From assembly GCF_014192095.1 (NCBI RefSeq), contig NZ_JACHXN010000016.1, positions 1 through 64,000 of the forward strand: 64,000 bases of DNA, in the 5' to 3' direction. This document shows, piece by piece, positions 41,779-50,968 of this stretch. This DNA is from Phyllobacterium trifolii (lineage in GTDB: Bacteria; Pseudomonadota; Alphaproteobacteria; Rhizobiales; Rhizobiaceae). The translations under genes were made by a program, and so were the position numbers. Within the stretch, counting starts at the first letter, position 1; each line of letters opens with the position of its first letter. The notes beneath the pieces were generated by a model, which was not told where the DNA came from, did no database searches, and was given only the letters and a program-made list of their open reading frames with translations.

Positions 41779-42266
41779 CAACACCCAAGCTTACGCATCT
41801 CGACGAGACGGGCGCCGCCCACATGGTCGATGTCGGCGCCAAGGTTGATACGGAACGGGTGGCGGTTGCCGAAGGCTCGGTGAAAATGCGGGTGGAAACG
41901 CTGGCGCTTATCAAATCCGGCAATGCTGCCAAAGGCGACGTGATTGGAACGGCGCGTGTTGCCGGGATCATGGCGGCGAAAAAGACCCATGAGCTGATCC
42001 CGCTTTGTCATCCGCTGCTCTTGAGCAAGATATCCATCGATATCGAGGCCGATGACGCCTTGCCGGGCCTACACGTCGTCGCAACAGTCAAATTGACTGG
42101 CAAGACCGGCGTGGAGATGGAAGCGCTGACCGCCGTTTCTGTTGCATGCCTGACGATTTACGACATGGCGAAGGCAGCAGACAAGGCAATGGTCATCCAG
42201 GATATCCGCCTTCTGCAAAAGACCGGCGGCAAGTCCGGTGAATGGTCAGCAGCGCACGAGGGATAA
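41775..42266 (+). CDS. moaC: Cyclic pyranopterin monophosphate synthase
   Basis: 163 aa. MoaC acts with MoaA to make cyclic pyranopterin monophosphate, the first stable molybdenum-cofactor intermediate. Motifs: [30 protein letters not shown] (seen as its GIMAAKKT and CHPL parts) and [16 protein letters not shown] overlap with trpC and direct abutment with moeA place it in one transcript. Confidence 0.96.
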   Translation: MTTPKLTHLDETGAAHMVDVGAKVDTERVAVAEGSVKMRVETLALIKSGNAAKGDVIGTARVAGIMAAKKTHELIPLCHPLLLSKISIDIEADDALPGLHVVATVKLTGKTGVEMEALTAVSVACLTIYDMAKAADKAMVIQDIRLLQKTGGKSGEWSAAHEG

Positions 42267-43475
42267 ATGTCAGGACTTCTTCCAGTCGACGAGGCACTAA
42301 GGCGTATTCTCGCCAGCGCAGAGAAACTCGAAGCAGAGCTTGTCCCGCTTGCCGCAGCCGGTGGTCGTGTTCTCGCTACTGATGTTCACGCCAAACGGCA
42401 GCAGCCCCCTTTTGCAGCCTCCGCAATGGACGGATACGCTGTTCAGGCCGCCGACGTGGCGGCTGTTCCAGTCACGTTGAAACTGATTGGGCAATCGGCA
42501 GCAGGGCATGCGTTTTCCGGCACTATGAAAGCAGGCGAAGCTGTTCGCATCTTCACCGGAGCGCCGGTTCCCGATGGTGCGGACAGTGTCGTGATTCAGG
42601 AAAATACGGTTGCGGGAGATCGCCAGGTCGAGATCACAGAAACCGTCACATTCGGCAGGAATATCCGTAGAGCCGGTCTGGACTTCGATGAAGGCGATCT
42701 GCTGCTTCAGGCTGGACGCGTTCTAGATTCAGCCGCGCTTGCCCTAGCCGCCGCAGCCAATCACCCGACGCTCGGAGTGTTTCGGCTGCCTCGCGTGGCT
42801 ATTCTCGCGACTGGCGACGAATTGGTTACTCCAGGTGAGAGTTACCGGCCGGATCAGATCATTGCCTCCAACAGTTATGGACTGGCCGAGATCGTGCGCC
42901 AGGCTGGCGGGGTGCCGATCGATCTAGGTATAGCCGAGGACCGGCTCGAAGCCTTGAGCGATGCGCTTGATCAGGCTGTGGCGGCCAAGGCAGATATCCT
43001 GGTCACGCTTGGCGGTGCTTCGGTCGGAGACCATGATCTCGTTCAGCCTGCGCTCGCTGCCAAGGGCATGGAACTCGATTTCTGGAAAATTGCGCTGCGC
43101 CCAGGCAAGCCATTGATGTTTGGCCGCCTGCAGGACATGAAAATACTCGGCCTGCCCGGCAACCCGGTCTCGAGCCTGATTTGCGCGCATGTATTTCTGA
43201 TCCCGCTGATCCACGCCATGCTCGACTTGCCCCATGCGCCTGATCTCCGTTCTGCAGTTCTTGGCACCGACATGGGCACCAACGACCAGCGTCAGGATTA
43301 TGTCCGCGCGCGCATCACCAAAGACGATAGCGGACAACTGATCGCGACGCCCTTCGTTATGCAGGATTCATCCATGCTGAAGTTTCTGGCGGACGCCAAC
43401 GGCCTGATTGTCCGTGAACCGCATGCGCCCGCGATCAAGGCGGGATCGGCATGCAGCGTGATGATGCTACGCTGA
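42267..43475 (+). CDS. moeA: Molybdopterin molybdenumtransferase MoeA
   Basis: 402 aa. MoeA inserts molybdate into adenylylated molybdopterin. The N-terminal domain has SAMDGYAV and FTGAPVPDGADSVVIQE. The MogA-like domain has ATGDELV and LGGASVGDHD. The ATG follows the moaC TAA with no gap. Its 3' end overlaps the convergent thuB gene by 9 bp. Confidence 0.96.
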   Translation: MSGLLPVDEALRRILASAEKLEAELVPLAAAGGRVLATDVHAKRQQPPFAASAMDGYAVQAADVAAVPVTLKLIGQSAAGHAFSGTMKAGEAVRIFTGAPVPDGADSVVIQENTVAGDRQVEITETVTFGRNIRRAGLDFDEGDLLLQAGRVLDSAALALAAAANHPTLGVFRLPRVAILATGDELVTPGESYRPDQIIASNSYGLAEIVRQAGGVPIDLGIAEDRLEALSDALDQAVAAKADILVTLGGASVGDHDLVQPALAAKGMELDFWKIALRPGKPLMFGRLQDMKILGLPGNPVSSLICAHVFLIPLIHAMLDLPHAPDLRSAVLGTDMGTNDQRQDYVRARITKDDSGQLIATPFVMQDSSMLKFLADANGLIVREPHAPAIKAGSACSVMMLR

Positions 43476-44522
43476 TCCTTCGAGACGGTGTTCCTTGCGG
43501 TCGACTTCGGTGACGGTAGCAAGGTCGATTGCCTTCTGCAATTTGGCCGCGTGACGGAACGACGGCTCGAGCGTTCGACCCTGCCCCACGGCTTCGACAA
43601 AGCGTTGGTAATTGGTCGGTACCGGCTCGACATCGATTTCCTTCCAGGTCGCCGTCTCGATATCGTCGCCAAGGCAAACGAAGAGTTTGGATCCGTCATG
43701 CCGGTGCTGGATTTCAAATGAACCCTTGTCGCCATAGACACGCAAACGCAATTCATTGACGTGTCCAGTGGCCCAGCGACTTGAATGTACCACGCCAAGC
43801 GCTCCATTGGTGAAGCTCACCGTCATGGTGAAACTGTCATTCGCATCGAGTTGATACTCACCGATCCTGTTGCCGTCGGCTTTGTCAAAGGCTTTTAGAC
43901 GGCAGAAAACCTCGTCGATTTCCGTATCGGTCGCGTAGACGACAAAATCGAGAATGTGGACGCCTACATCGCCGAGAGTGCCGTTGGACCCATGCTGTTT
44001 CGACAAGCGCCACAGCCACTGGCTTTCCGTGCGCCAATCGCCCCAGACTTTTGATACGAGCCAGCTTTGGAGATAGGACGCCTCGACATGCCTGATTTTA
44101 CCAATCTGACCGCTTGTCACCAATCTGCGGGCTGTTTGTAACTGTGCTACGTTGCGGTAAGTCAGGTTGACCATGCCGACGAGATTGGCCCTTTCTGCGG
44201 TCTCGGCCATTTCCATGGCATCGTGATAGTTGGTTGCCAGAGGCTTTTCGCAAAAGACGTGCTTGCCGGCGGCAAGACATTTCATTGTCGTGGAATGATG
44301 CGCGCTGTCAGGGGTTACGTTGGCGACGGCATCGAACTCTCCCCAGGCAAGCGCATCCTCAAGTGACGTGAACGCCCGTTCGAACGAGTATTTGTCACGG
44401 AACGCTTCCGCCCTGCCCTTGTCGACGTCAACCGCACCGGCAAACGAGACACCTTCAATGTCGATAAAGTTTCTGGCGTGGGCGCTCGCCATGTGGCCAG
44501 TCCCCAGGATTAATAGACGCAT
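43467..44522 (-). CDS. thuB: ThuB, NAD(P)-dependent Gfo/Idh/MocA sugar dehydrogenase
   Basis: 351 aa. The Rossmann motif LILGTGHMASAHARN is at the start, followed by the catalytic-site motif EKPLATNYHD (Lys in EKP) and SDV-type strands (GTLGDVGVHILD). In Sinorhizobium meliloti and Agrobacterium, ThuA and ThuB turn trehalose and related disaccharides into 3-keto derivatives. Position right after thuA supports the same role. It is the last gene of the operon, and its stop abuts that of thuA through a 1-bp overlap at its start (44522). Confidence 0.9.
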   Translation of the reverse strand: MRLLILGTGHMASAHARNFIDIEGVSFAGAVDVDKGRAEAFRDKYSFERAFTSLEDALAWGEFDAVANVTPDSAHHSTTMKCLAAGKHVFCEKPLATNYHDAMEMAETAERANLVGMVNLTYRNVAQLQTARRLVTSGQIGKIRHVEASYLQSWLVSKVWGDWRTESQWLWRLSKQHGSNGTLGDVGVHILDFVVYATDTEIDEVFCRLKAFDKADGNRIGEYQLDANDSFTMTVSFTNGALGVVHSSRWATGHVNELRLRVYGDKGSFEIQHRHDGSKLFVCLGDDIETATWKEIDVEPVPTNYQRFVEAVGQGRTLEPSFRHAAKLQKAIDLATVTEVDRKEHRLEGSA

Positions 44523-45304
44523 TAACGAAAGCCTTCCTCGCCGGACTCGTGCAAACTGCCGCCGCGTGCCGTGATCGGTTCCAAAGCTTTCTCAATCGGC
44601 ACATTCGGCGCCTCTGTAATATCCGGAAAACGCGGTGGATTATACGCCCAGTTCACCGCGTTGCGCAGCACTAGCCCCACAGTTTCGTCATGATACGTCG
44701 GATAGGTTTCATGTCCCGGACGGAAGTAGAAAACATTGCCTGCGCCCCTGCGATAGGTAAGCCCCGAGCGAAAGACTTCGCCGCCCTGGAACCACGATAC
44801 GAATATTGTTTCCAATGGTTCCGGCACAGAGAATGGTTCGCCGTACATTTCCTCGTTTTCCAGCTCGAAAAATGCCGGCAATCCTCTGGCGATAGGATGT
44901 CCGGGGTTAACGACCCAGAGACGTTCCCGTTCGCCCGCCTCGCGCCAGTTCAAAGCGCAGGGTGAACCCATCAATCTTTTGAAAATCTTCGAAAAATGCC
45001 CCGAATGCAGAACGATCAGTCCCATCCCTTCCCAGACCCGCTGGGCCACACGCTCGACTATTTCGTCGGCAACGTCGCCATGAGCGCGGTGCCCCCACCA
45101 GACAAGGACGTCGGTCTCTTCCAGCACCTTGTCCGTCAGGCCATGCTCCGGCTCCTGCAGGGTCGTGGTCTTGACGCTGAGGTTGGTATCGCTCTTCAAA
45201 AGCTTGGCGATCTGGTTGTGCATGCCTTCCGGATAGATCTCGGCAACTGTTTTATTGATCTGTTCATGGACGTTCTCGCCCCAGATAAGCGTGCGAATTG
45301 CCAT
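44522..45304 (-). CDS. thuA: ThuA, trehalose-utilisation protein
   Basis: 260 aa, a typical ThuA-family protein with a class-I amidotransferase-like fold ([45 protein letters not shown]). With ThuB it makes the 3-keto form of trehalose-type disaccharides. It lies 33 bp after thuK and overlaps thuB at one base. Confidence 0.93.
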   Translation of the reverse strand: MAIRTLIWGENVHEQINKTVAEIYPEGMHNQIAKLLKSDTNLSVKTTTLQEPEHGLTDKVLEETDVLVWWGHRAHGDVADEIVERVAQRVWEGMGLIVLHSGHFSKIFKRLMGSPCALNWREAGERERLWVVNPGHPIARGLPAFFELENEEMYGEPFSVPEPLETIFVSWFQGGEVFRSGLTYRRGAGNVFYFRPGHETYPTYHDETVGLVLRNAVNWAYNPPRFPDITEAPNVPIEKALEPITARGGSLHESGEEGFR

Positions 45305-45337
45305 TGGTCTTTCCTTATCTTTGGTGTGGAGGTTTTA

Positions 45338-46345
45338 TCAATTTGCCGCCGGGCGGCCTGATTGGTCGAAACGGTGGATGTTGTTGTTAACGGGCGCAAC
45401 GCAAAGCAGTTCCCCCGGCTGTTGGTGTGCCGAGCCGTCCTGCCGTACCACCAAGGGCTCCTTGGCGCCGATATCGATATAAAGGAAGCTCTCGGATCCA
45501 AGGTTTTCCGCCAAAAGAAGCTTGCCTTTCCAGAGACCGTCCTTGTCCTTGATTTCCAGATGTTCCGGTCGCACCCCCAAAATGTCGGTCTTGTAGGCAT
45601 CCGCGAATTGCTCAGTGAGGAAATTCATCTTGGGTGAGCCTATGAAGCCGGCAACAAAGATCGATTGCGGCTTTTCATAAAGCTCCAATGGCGTGCCAAC
45701 TTGCTCGACATTGCCATCCCGCAGAACACAAATCCGGTCTGCCAGCGTCATCGCTTCCACCTGATCGTGGGTTACATAGATCATCGTCGTCTCATGCATT
45801 TTGGCGTGGAGCTTGGCTATTTCAAGACGGGTTGCGACACGTAGCGCGGCATCGAGGTTGGACAGCGGCTCATCGAAGAGAAAGACCTTGGGGTCGCGAA
45901 CAATTGCCCGGCCGATGGCAACCCTCTGCCGTTGGCCGCCGGAAAGCTGCTTGGGAAGCCGGTCGAGATAATCCGTAATCTGCAGCATTTCCGCGGCCTT
46001 ATGCACTCGCCGCTTGACGTCGTCCGCGCTGCCCTTGGCCAACTTCAGGCCGAATGCCATGTTGTCATAGACGGTCATATGCGGATACAGCGCATAGGAT
46101 TGAAACACCATGGCGATACCGCGCTGGGACGGCGTCAGACTGTTGACGATCTTCTCATCGAACGCGAGCGTCCCGGACGTGATATCTTCAAGCCCCGCGA
46201 TAAGTCGCAGCAGCGTCGATTTTCCGCAACCCGACGGGCCAACGAAAACCATGAACTCGCCGGCCTCGATTTCGAGGTCCACACCCTTGATGACATCATA
46301 TTTGCCAAAGGATTTTCGGAGATCTTGCATACGAATAGTAGTCAT
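45338..46345 (-). CDS. thuK: ThuK, ABC transporter ATP-binding protein
   Basis: 335 aa from the ATG at 46345 with AAGGGG upstream. Walker A is GPSGCGKST, the signature is LSGGQRQRVAIGRAI and Walker B is VFLFDEPLSN. A C-terminal regulatory OB-type domain (from about residue 240) is typical of MalK/UgpC-type ATPases. It powers disaccharide import through ThuF and ThuG. Confidence 0.93.
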   Translation of the reverse strand: MTTIRMQDLRKSFGKYDVIKGVDLEIEAGEFMVFVGPSGCGKSTLLRLIAGLEDITSGTLAFDEKIVNSLTPSQRGIAMVFQSYALYPHMTVYDNMAFGLKLAKGSADDVKRRVHKAAEMLQITDYLDRLPKQLSGGQRQRVAIGRAIVRDPKVFLFDEPLSNLDAALRVATRLEIAKLHAKMHETTMIYVTHDQVEAMTLADRICVLRDGNVEQVGTPLELYEKPQSIFVAGFIGSPKMNFLTEQFADAYKTDILGVRPEHLEIKDKDGLWKGKLLLAENLGSESFLYIDIGAKEPLVVRQDGSAHQQPGELLCVAPVNNNIHRFDQSGRPAAN

Positions 46346-46355
46346 TTGAAGCCCC

Positions 46356-47186
46356 TTAGCCTTTGACACCGCCGGCTGTAAGGCCGGAAATAATCTTGCG
46401 TTGAAAGATGAGGACGAGGACGACCAACGGCACCGTGACGATCACGGAGGCTGCCATGACGATCCCCCACGGTACCTCGTGCGCGCTTGAGCCGGTAAAG
46501 AGGGCGATGGTGACCGGCACGGTACGGGTTTCCGTCGAGGACGTGAAAGTCAACGCGAAAAGGAACTCGTTCCAGGCCGCGATGAAAGCAAGCAATCCGG
46601 TCGTTACCAGCGCAGGCCACATGAGGGGCAGGAACACCCTTGTTATGATCACCCAGGGCGTGGCGCCATCGACGATCGCGGCCTCTTCAATCTCGACGGG
46701 CAGATCACGCATGAACGTCGTGAGTACCCATACCGTAAATGGCAACGTGAAGATCATGTAGGAAAAAACCAAGCCGCCGAGTGTGTTATAGAGACCCAGA
46801 AGCCGGATAACTTCGAAGAGCCCGGCCAGGACGGCTATCTGCGGGAACATGGAAACTGACAGAATCGTCAAAAGCAACAACGACCGCCCGCGAAACCGAA
46901 CCCTGGACAAGGCAAAGGCGGCCGTAACCGCCATCAGCAGGGACAGGGTCACGACGCACGCCGATACAATGATGGAATTCAACAGGTTGCGGGCAAAACT
47001 TCCCGAAGCGATAACGTTCACATAATTCGCTACGGAGAACGAAGTCGGCCAATATTCGATCGTGAAAATCGCACTGCCGGTCCTAAAACTCGTAATGATC
47101 GCGTAGTAAAACGGGAAAACCGCGCAAACAACGATCACAGCGACAAGCGCATAGAACGCTGTGTTTTTGATGATGGACATCGGCAT
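46356..47186 (-). CDS. thuG: ThuG, ABC transporter permease
   Basis: 276 aa with six hydrophobic helices. The cytoplasmic EAA loop reads EEAAIVDGATPWVIITRVFLP, seen as its EEAAIVDGA start. It belongs to the MalG-like group and pairs with ThuF. The start at 47186 overlaps the thuF stop by one base. thuK follows after 10 bp. Confidence 0.92.
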   Translation of the reverse strand: MPMSIIKNTAFYALVAVIVVCAVFPFYYAIITSFRTGSAIFTIEYWPTSFSVANYVNVIASGSFARNLLNSIIVSACVVTLSLLMAVTAAFALSRVRFRGRSLLLLTILSVSMFPQIAVLAGLFEVIRLLGLYNTLGGLVFSYMIFTLPFTVWVLTTFMRDLPVEIEEAAIVDGATPWVIITRVFLPLMWPALVTTGLLAFIAAWNEFLFALTFTSSTETRTVPVTIALFTGSSAHEVPWGIVMAASVIVTVPLVVLVLIFQRKIISGLTAGGVKG

Positions 47187-48139
47187 CAGCGCTCTCCTCC
47201 GTCCAGCTTTACACGGCCGATCCAGATCGCCAGCATGGTCATGAGCGCTATAACCAGAAACAACAGCGTCGACTGCGCCGAGCCGTAGGCGAACTTATCG
47301 AAGTCGATCAGATTCTCGCGCGCCAGAACCGACATGGTCTTGGTCTGGGCGCTGTTGGGCGTCAGCACATAGATCAGATCGAAGATTCGCATTGCATCGA
47401 GCAGCCGGAAAATGATCGCCACCATCAGCGCTGGTTTCACCAGCGGCAACGTGATCCGAAAGAACTGCTTGACCGGATGAACGCCATCGATACGCGCCGC
47501 TTCATAAATGTCACCCGGGATCGTCTGCAGACCCGCAAGGATCAAAAGCGCCATGAATGGCGTAGTTTTCCACACATCGACGATCAGCACAGCGATCATT
47601 GCGGTATCGGAACTTGCGGTCCAGGCAATCGGATGGTCGATCAGCCCCACGCGCATGAAGAGGTCGTTGAGGATGCCGAACTGATCATTCAGCATCCATC
47701 CCCACATGCGGGCCGATACGATGGTCGGGATCGCCCAAGGGATAAGGATAGCCGCTCGAACGATGCCTCTGCCCTTGAATTCGGCATTGAGGACGAGAGC
47801 TATGATCATTCCAAAAACGGCCTCCAGCGCCACCGAGACAACGCTGAAGCGAACCGTGTTCCAGACAGCATTCCACCATGCCGGATCGACCAGCAGACCG
47901 GAATAAATCGTCCGCCCGCTTTTGAGCTGTATCCACGAAAGATAGTTCTTGAAGCCTACCCACTTGGCCGCATCGATGTTGGTCAGCGAGGCATCAGTAA
48001 AGGAAAAATAGATCGTTCGGAGCAGCGGCCAGCCCGCAACAACCGCCAAAGCCAAAATCATGGGAAGAAGAAACAATCGTGCGGAGCGCGAGCGCTGACG
48101 CAAGAGTTCCGAACGTACAGTGGGAGACGCTGTCATCAA
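47186..48139 (-). CDS. thuF: ThuF, ABC transporter permease
   Basis: 317 aa with six hydrophobic helices and the EAA loop YEAARIDGVHPVKQFFRI. It is a MalF/UgpA-type permease of the thu system. It is separated from thuE by 97 bp, a gap that often allows more binding protein than permease to be made. Confidence 0.92.
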   Translation of the reverse strand: MMTASPTVRSELLRQRSRSARLFLLPMILALAVVAGWPLLRTIYFSFTDASLTNIDAAKWVGFKNYLSWIQLKSGRTIYSGLLVDPAWWNAVWNTVRFSVVSVALEAVFGMIIALVLNAEFKGRGIVRAAILIPWAIPTIVSARMWGWMLNDQFGILNDLFMRVGLIDHPIAWTASSDTAMIAVLIVDVWKTTPFMALLILAGLQTIPGDIYEAARIDGVHPVKQFFRITLPLVKPALMVAIIFRLLDAMRIFDLIYVLTPNSAQTKTMSVLARENLIDFDKFAYGSAQSTLLFLVIALMTMLAIWIGRVKLDGGER

Positions 48140-48236
48140 ATTCCTGCCCGCGAAGGTTACATTCAGGTTTGATCAGGCAATCGATGCGGATGGTCCATGG
48201 TAGGTCCAATCGCGCCGCGCCGTCGACTGGCAGGGA

Positions 48237-49499
48237 TTACCAGCTACCACCCTGAAGTTCCGTCAGCTTGGCTTCCAGAAGTTCAAGATTATCTGCAGCA
48301 GTTCCGTTGCCGGACAAGGTGTCGTGGACCGCGCTCCAGAACATCGACGACACTTCGTTGTATTTGACCTTCGTGGGTGCGGATGGACGAGGCACGGCTG
48401 TCTCGAATACCGGCTTCCAGTTCGTGATTACCGGTTGAGCCGCGGCAATATCCTTGTCGTCATAGAGAGCCTTCAGCGTAGGCAAATTGGCGATTTCGAT
48501 CGCCCGTTCCTTCTGTTGTTCAGGCGCGGCCAGGAATTTGACCAGTTTGATCGCTTCCTCCGGTGATTTTGTATATTTCGAGATCGCAAGATTCCAGCCG
48601 CCCAACGTCGCGGCAGAACTCTGCCCCTCTTTCGAGCTTGGGAGGGTCGTCACATCGAACTTGCCCTTGATCGCGCTGTCCAGGCCATTGCCCAGCGCAT
48701 AGGCATAAGGCCAGTTGCGCATGAAGACGGCGTTCCCCGTCTGCCAGACGCCGCGGCTCTCCTCTTCCGTATAGGCTAGGACACCCTTTGGCGTAATCGT
48801 ATCGATCCAGCCCTTTGCCCGGTCGACTGCGGCGACTGCTTCCGGATTGTTGATGGAGATCGTCCCGTCAGGCTCGATAATCTGGCCGCCACCTGAAGAC
48901 TTGATCCATTCGAGCGCGTTGCAAGTCAGGCCCTCATAGGCGTTGCCCTGGAAAACAAAGCCATACATCGACTTGTTACCAGCTTGGCGCTCGCCCTCCT
49001 GGATTTCCTTGGCGGTCGCAGCCATCTCGTCCCAGGTTTTGGGAACCGGCTTCTTGTATTTCTCCAGAAGATCCTTGCGGTAGTAGAAGGCCGGCGCGTC
49101 CGTGTACATCGGCATGGCAACGAGTTTGCCATCAACCGTCTGGCTTTGGATCATCGATGGAAAGTGTTGATCGACGACATCCTTCATGGCCTCAGTCAGA
49201 TCAAGAAACTGGTCGGCCAATTGCGGCGCCCAGATCACATCCGTGCGGTAGACATCGATGTCCGTATTCCCCGCGGCAAGCCAAAGCCGGTACTGTCCAA
49301 ACTGGTCGGAGCTGTTTGCAGGCATGGCGACAATTTTGACCTTGTTGCCCGTTTCCTTTTCGAAACGATCGAGCTGCTTGCGCAGGAACTCGCGCCCGTT
49401 ACCCGTATCACCGGAGACGATTGAAAGGTCGGCGGCGAACGCGCCCGAACAGATCAAGGTTGTAGCCAAAAGGCCCGCAAGGATTGATTTCGCTCTCAT
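48237..49499 (-). CDS. thuE: ThuE, periplasmic trehalose-type sugar-binding protein
   Basis: 420 aa from the ATG at 49499 with GGGAGGA upstream. The longer frame to 49721 is not supported. A signal peptide covers residues 1-22 (LLATTLICSGAFA-AD). The rest is a family 1 solute-binding protein with DVYRTDVIWAPQLADQF, WPYAYALGNG and a repeated hinge. In rhizobia ThuE binds trehalose, maltitol and sucrose isomers. It is the first gene of thuEFGKAB and is controlled from the operator-bearing gap upstream. Confidence 0.92.
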   Translation of the reverse strand: MRAKSILAGLLATTLICSGAFAADLSIVSGDTGNGREFLRKQLDRFEKETGNKVKIVAMPANSSDQFGQYRLWLAAGNTDIDVYRTDVIWAPQLADQFLDLTEAMKDVVDQHFPSMIQSQTVDGKLVAMPMYTDAPAFYYRKDLLEKYKKPVPKTWDEMAATAKEIQEGERQAGNKSMYGFVFQGNAYEGLTCNALEWIKSSGGGQIIEPDGTISINNPEAVAAVDRAKGWIDTITPKGVLAYTEEESRGVWQTGNAVFMRNWPYAYALGNGLDSAIKGKFDVTTLPSSKEGQSSAATLGGWNLAISKYTKSPEEAIKLVKFLAAPEQQKERAIEIANLPTLKALYDDKDIAAAQPVITNWKPVFETAVPRPSAPTKVKYNEVSSMFWSAVHDTLSGNGTAADNLELLEAKLTELQGGSW

Positions 49500-49608
49500 G
49501 ATTTCCTCCCGTAAATCCAAGATGGAACAACGCGCGTTGGCGGTGCGCTGTTCCAATTTATGAAAACTCCTCCTCAAACACTTTGAAGCATTAACGTAAA
49601 ATACAAAT

Positions 49609-49622
49609 CCAAAGCGCTTTGG
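49609..49622. promoter_or_regulatory. LacI-family operator 1 (thu)
   Basis: A perfect 14-bp palindrome, CCAAAGCGCTTTGG. The core AAAGCGCTTT with central CG is the usual target of LacI/GalR-family repressors. It lies about 110 bp upstream of thuE. Binding by ThuR is inferred. Confidence 0.75.
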
Positions 49623-49737
49623 GTAAAAGGTGACAAAGGCCAGTCCTGCTGTCAAGTTGGAATATCCGATGTCTGTTAGAATCCAGCGGATAACAGCGAT
49701 CTTATTTCTACCCGCTTCCATCTTGAGTTGAAATTAC

Positions 49738-49755
49738 TTCCAAAGCGCTTCGAAA
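49738..49755. promoter_or_regulatory. LacI-family operator 2 (thu)
   Basis: A near-palindrome, TTCCAAAGCGCTTCGAAA, shares CCAAAGCGCTT with operator 1. Its centre lies about 75 bp before thuR, so it may serve autoregulation or loop with the first site 130 bp away. Confidence 0.68.
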
Positions 49756-49821
49756 TTGCGCTATAGTTAGGCTCTAAACGTCGTCTGATAAACTGAAATT
49801 AGCACTCTTGGATCGTCTGAT

Positions 49822-50850
49822 ATGAAACTCAAGGAACTGGCCGAACAACTTGGGCTCTCGCAAACGACGGTCAGCCGCGCACTCAATGGCTACCCGGAGG
49901 TCAACGAGGCAACAAGGGAGCGGGTTAACAAGGCCGCCCTCAAGTTTGGCTATAGCGCCAACGCCAATGCGCGCCGCCTGGCAATGGGGCGTGTCGGCGC
50001 GATTGGAATTGTCGTGCCTATTCACAGCAGCGAGCGTTTCGGCCCGCATACCAGCGAGTTTTTGTCCGGCCTTGCAGAGCGTCTCTCTCGTGACGAAATC
50101 GATTTTCTGATCACCCCCCTGATCAACAATGACGAGATTTCCGCCTACAAGCGCCTGATTTCCAGCAAGCGCGTCGACGCGATGATTGTCTCGCACCCTT
50201 CCCTTGTCGATGAACGTGTTGCCATGCTTGCAGAAGCGCAATTTCCGTTTGTGCTTCACGGGCGGACAAACATAGATACACCGCACGCCTGGCTAGATAT
50301 CGACAACAAGGGTGCCTTCTATCAAGCAACGTCGCATCTGCTCGATCTTGGCCACAAGCACATTGCCATGATCGATGGTCTCAAAGGTTTCACCTTCTCC
50401 GAGCACCGCGAGGAAGGCTATCGTGATGCGCTGACGGAACGCGGCATTTCGATTGACCCCAATTTTATCGTGCATGATTGTTTTTCCGACGAGATCGGTT
50501 TCCGCGAAACACAACGCTTCCTGTCCCTAAAGCCTCATCCAACCGCCATTCTCGCAGGATCGATGATGACAGCGTTGGGCGTTTCCCGGGCGATCCGCGC
50601 CAAGGGCTACCAGCTTGGCAAGGAAGTTTCAATCATCGCCCATGATGACGTCTTTCCCTACCTCAATGCCAGCAACATGGTTCCGGCGATGACGACGACA
50701 CGTTCTTCGATAAGATCGGCAGGTACCCGGATTGCAGAAATGCTTGTCCGCTTGCTCGATGGCGAACCACCGGAAACCATCCACGAAGTTTGGCCGGTTG
50801 AACTGATTCTGCGCCAATCCAGCGGCCCCCCGGTTATTCCGGCTAAGTAA
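49822..50850 (+). CDS. thuR: ThuR, LacI-family transcriptional regulator
   Basis: 342 aa. The N-terminal helix-turn-helix is MKLKELAEQLGLSQTTVSRA, followed by the hinge helix NARRLAMGRVGAIG. The ligand-binding domain resembles periplasmic sugar-binding proteins (VSHPSLVDERVAML, HDDVFPYLNAS). It is divergent from thuE and should repress the thu operon until a trehalose-type inducer binds. The stop lies 118 bp before lexA. Confidence 0.9.
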   Translation: MKLKELAEQLGLSQTTVSRALNGYPEVNEATRERVNKAALKFGYSANANARRLAMGRVGAIGIVVPIHSSERFGPHTSEFLSGLAERLSRDEIDFLITPLINNDEISAYKRLISSKRVDAMIVSHPSLVDERVAMLAEAQFPFVLHGRTNIDTPHAWLDIDNKGAFYQATSHLLDLGHKHIAMIDGLKGFTFSEHREEGYRDALTERGISIDPNFIVHDCFSDEIGFRETQRFLSLKPHPTAILAGSMMTALGVSRAIRAKGYQLGKEVSIIAHDDVFPYLNASNMVPAMTTTRSSIRSAGTRIAEMLVRLLDGEPPETIHEVWPVELILRQSSGPPVIPAK

Positions 50851-50900
50851 CAGCTAACCCGTGTTTCTCGGCTTCCGTACACCTCATATTAATCCTTGTG

Positions 50901-50915
50901 GAACACAACTGGAAC
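50901..50915. promoter_or_regulatory. LexA box (SOS box) upstream of lexA
   Basis: GAAC-N7-GAAC, the reverse complement of the alphaproteobacterial SOS consensus GTTC-N7-GTTC, lies 54 bp before the lexA ATG. It predicts LexA autorepression. Confidence 0.85.
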
Positions 50916-50926
50916 AGATAGTGTTT

Positions 50927-50941
50927 GTTCTGGTTTTGTTT
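50927..50941 (+). promoter_or_regulatory. Second, degenerate LexA box
   Basis: GTTC-N7-GTTT differs from the consensus at one base. It lies 12 bp after the first box and 28 bp before the lexA start. Two sites in tandem would tighten autoregulation. Confidence 0.5.
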
Positions 50942-50968
50942 TTTCCGATTCCACGCAAAGGATCGCCG

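Larger units (their letters stand above)
49500..49821. promoter_or_regulatory. Divergent thuE-thuR control region
   Basis: 322 bp without a gene between the divergent starts of thuE and thuR. It is AT-rich compared with the flanks and should hold both promoters. Two LacI-type operators (listed separately) sit 110 bp from thuE and about 70 bp from thuR. No other feature is recognised. Confidence 0.7.
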
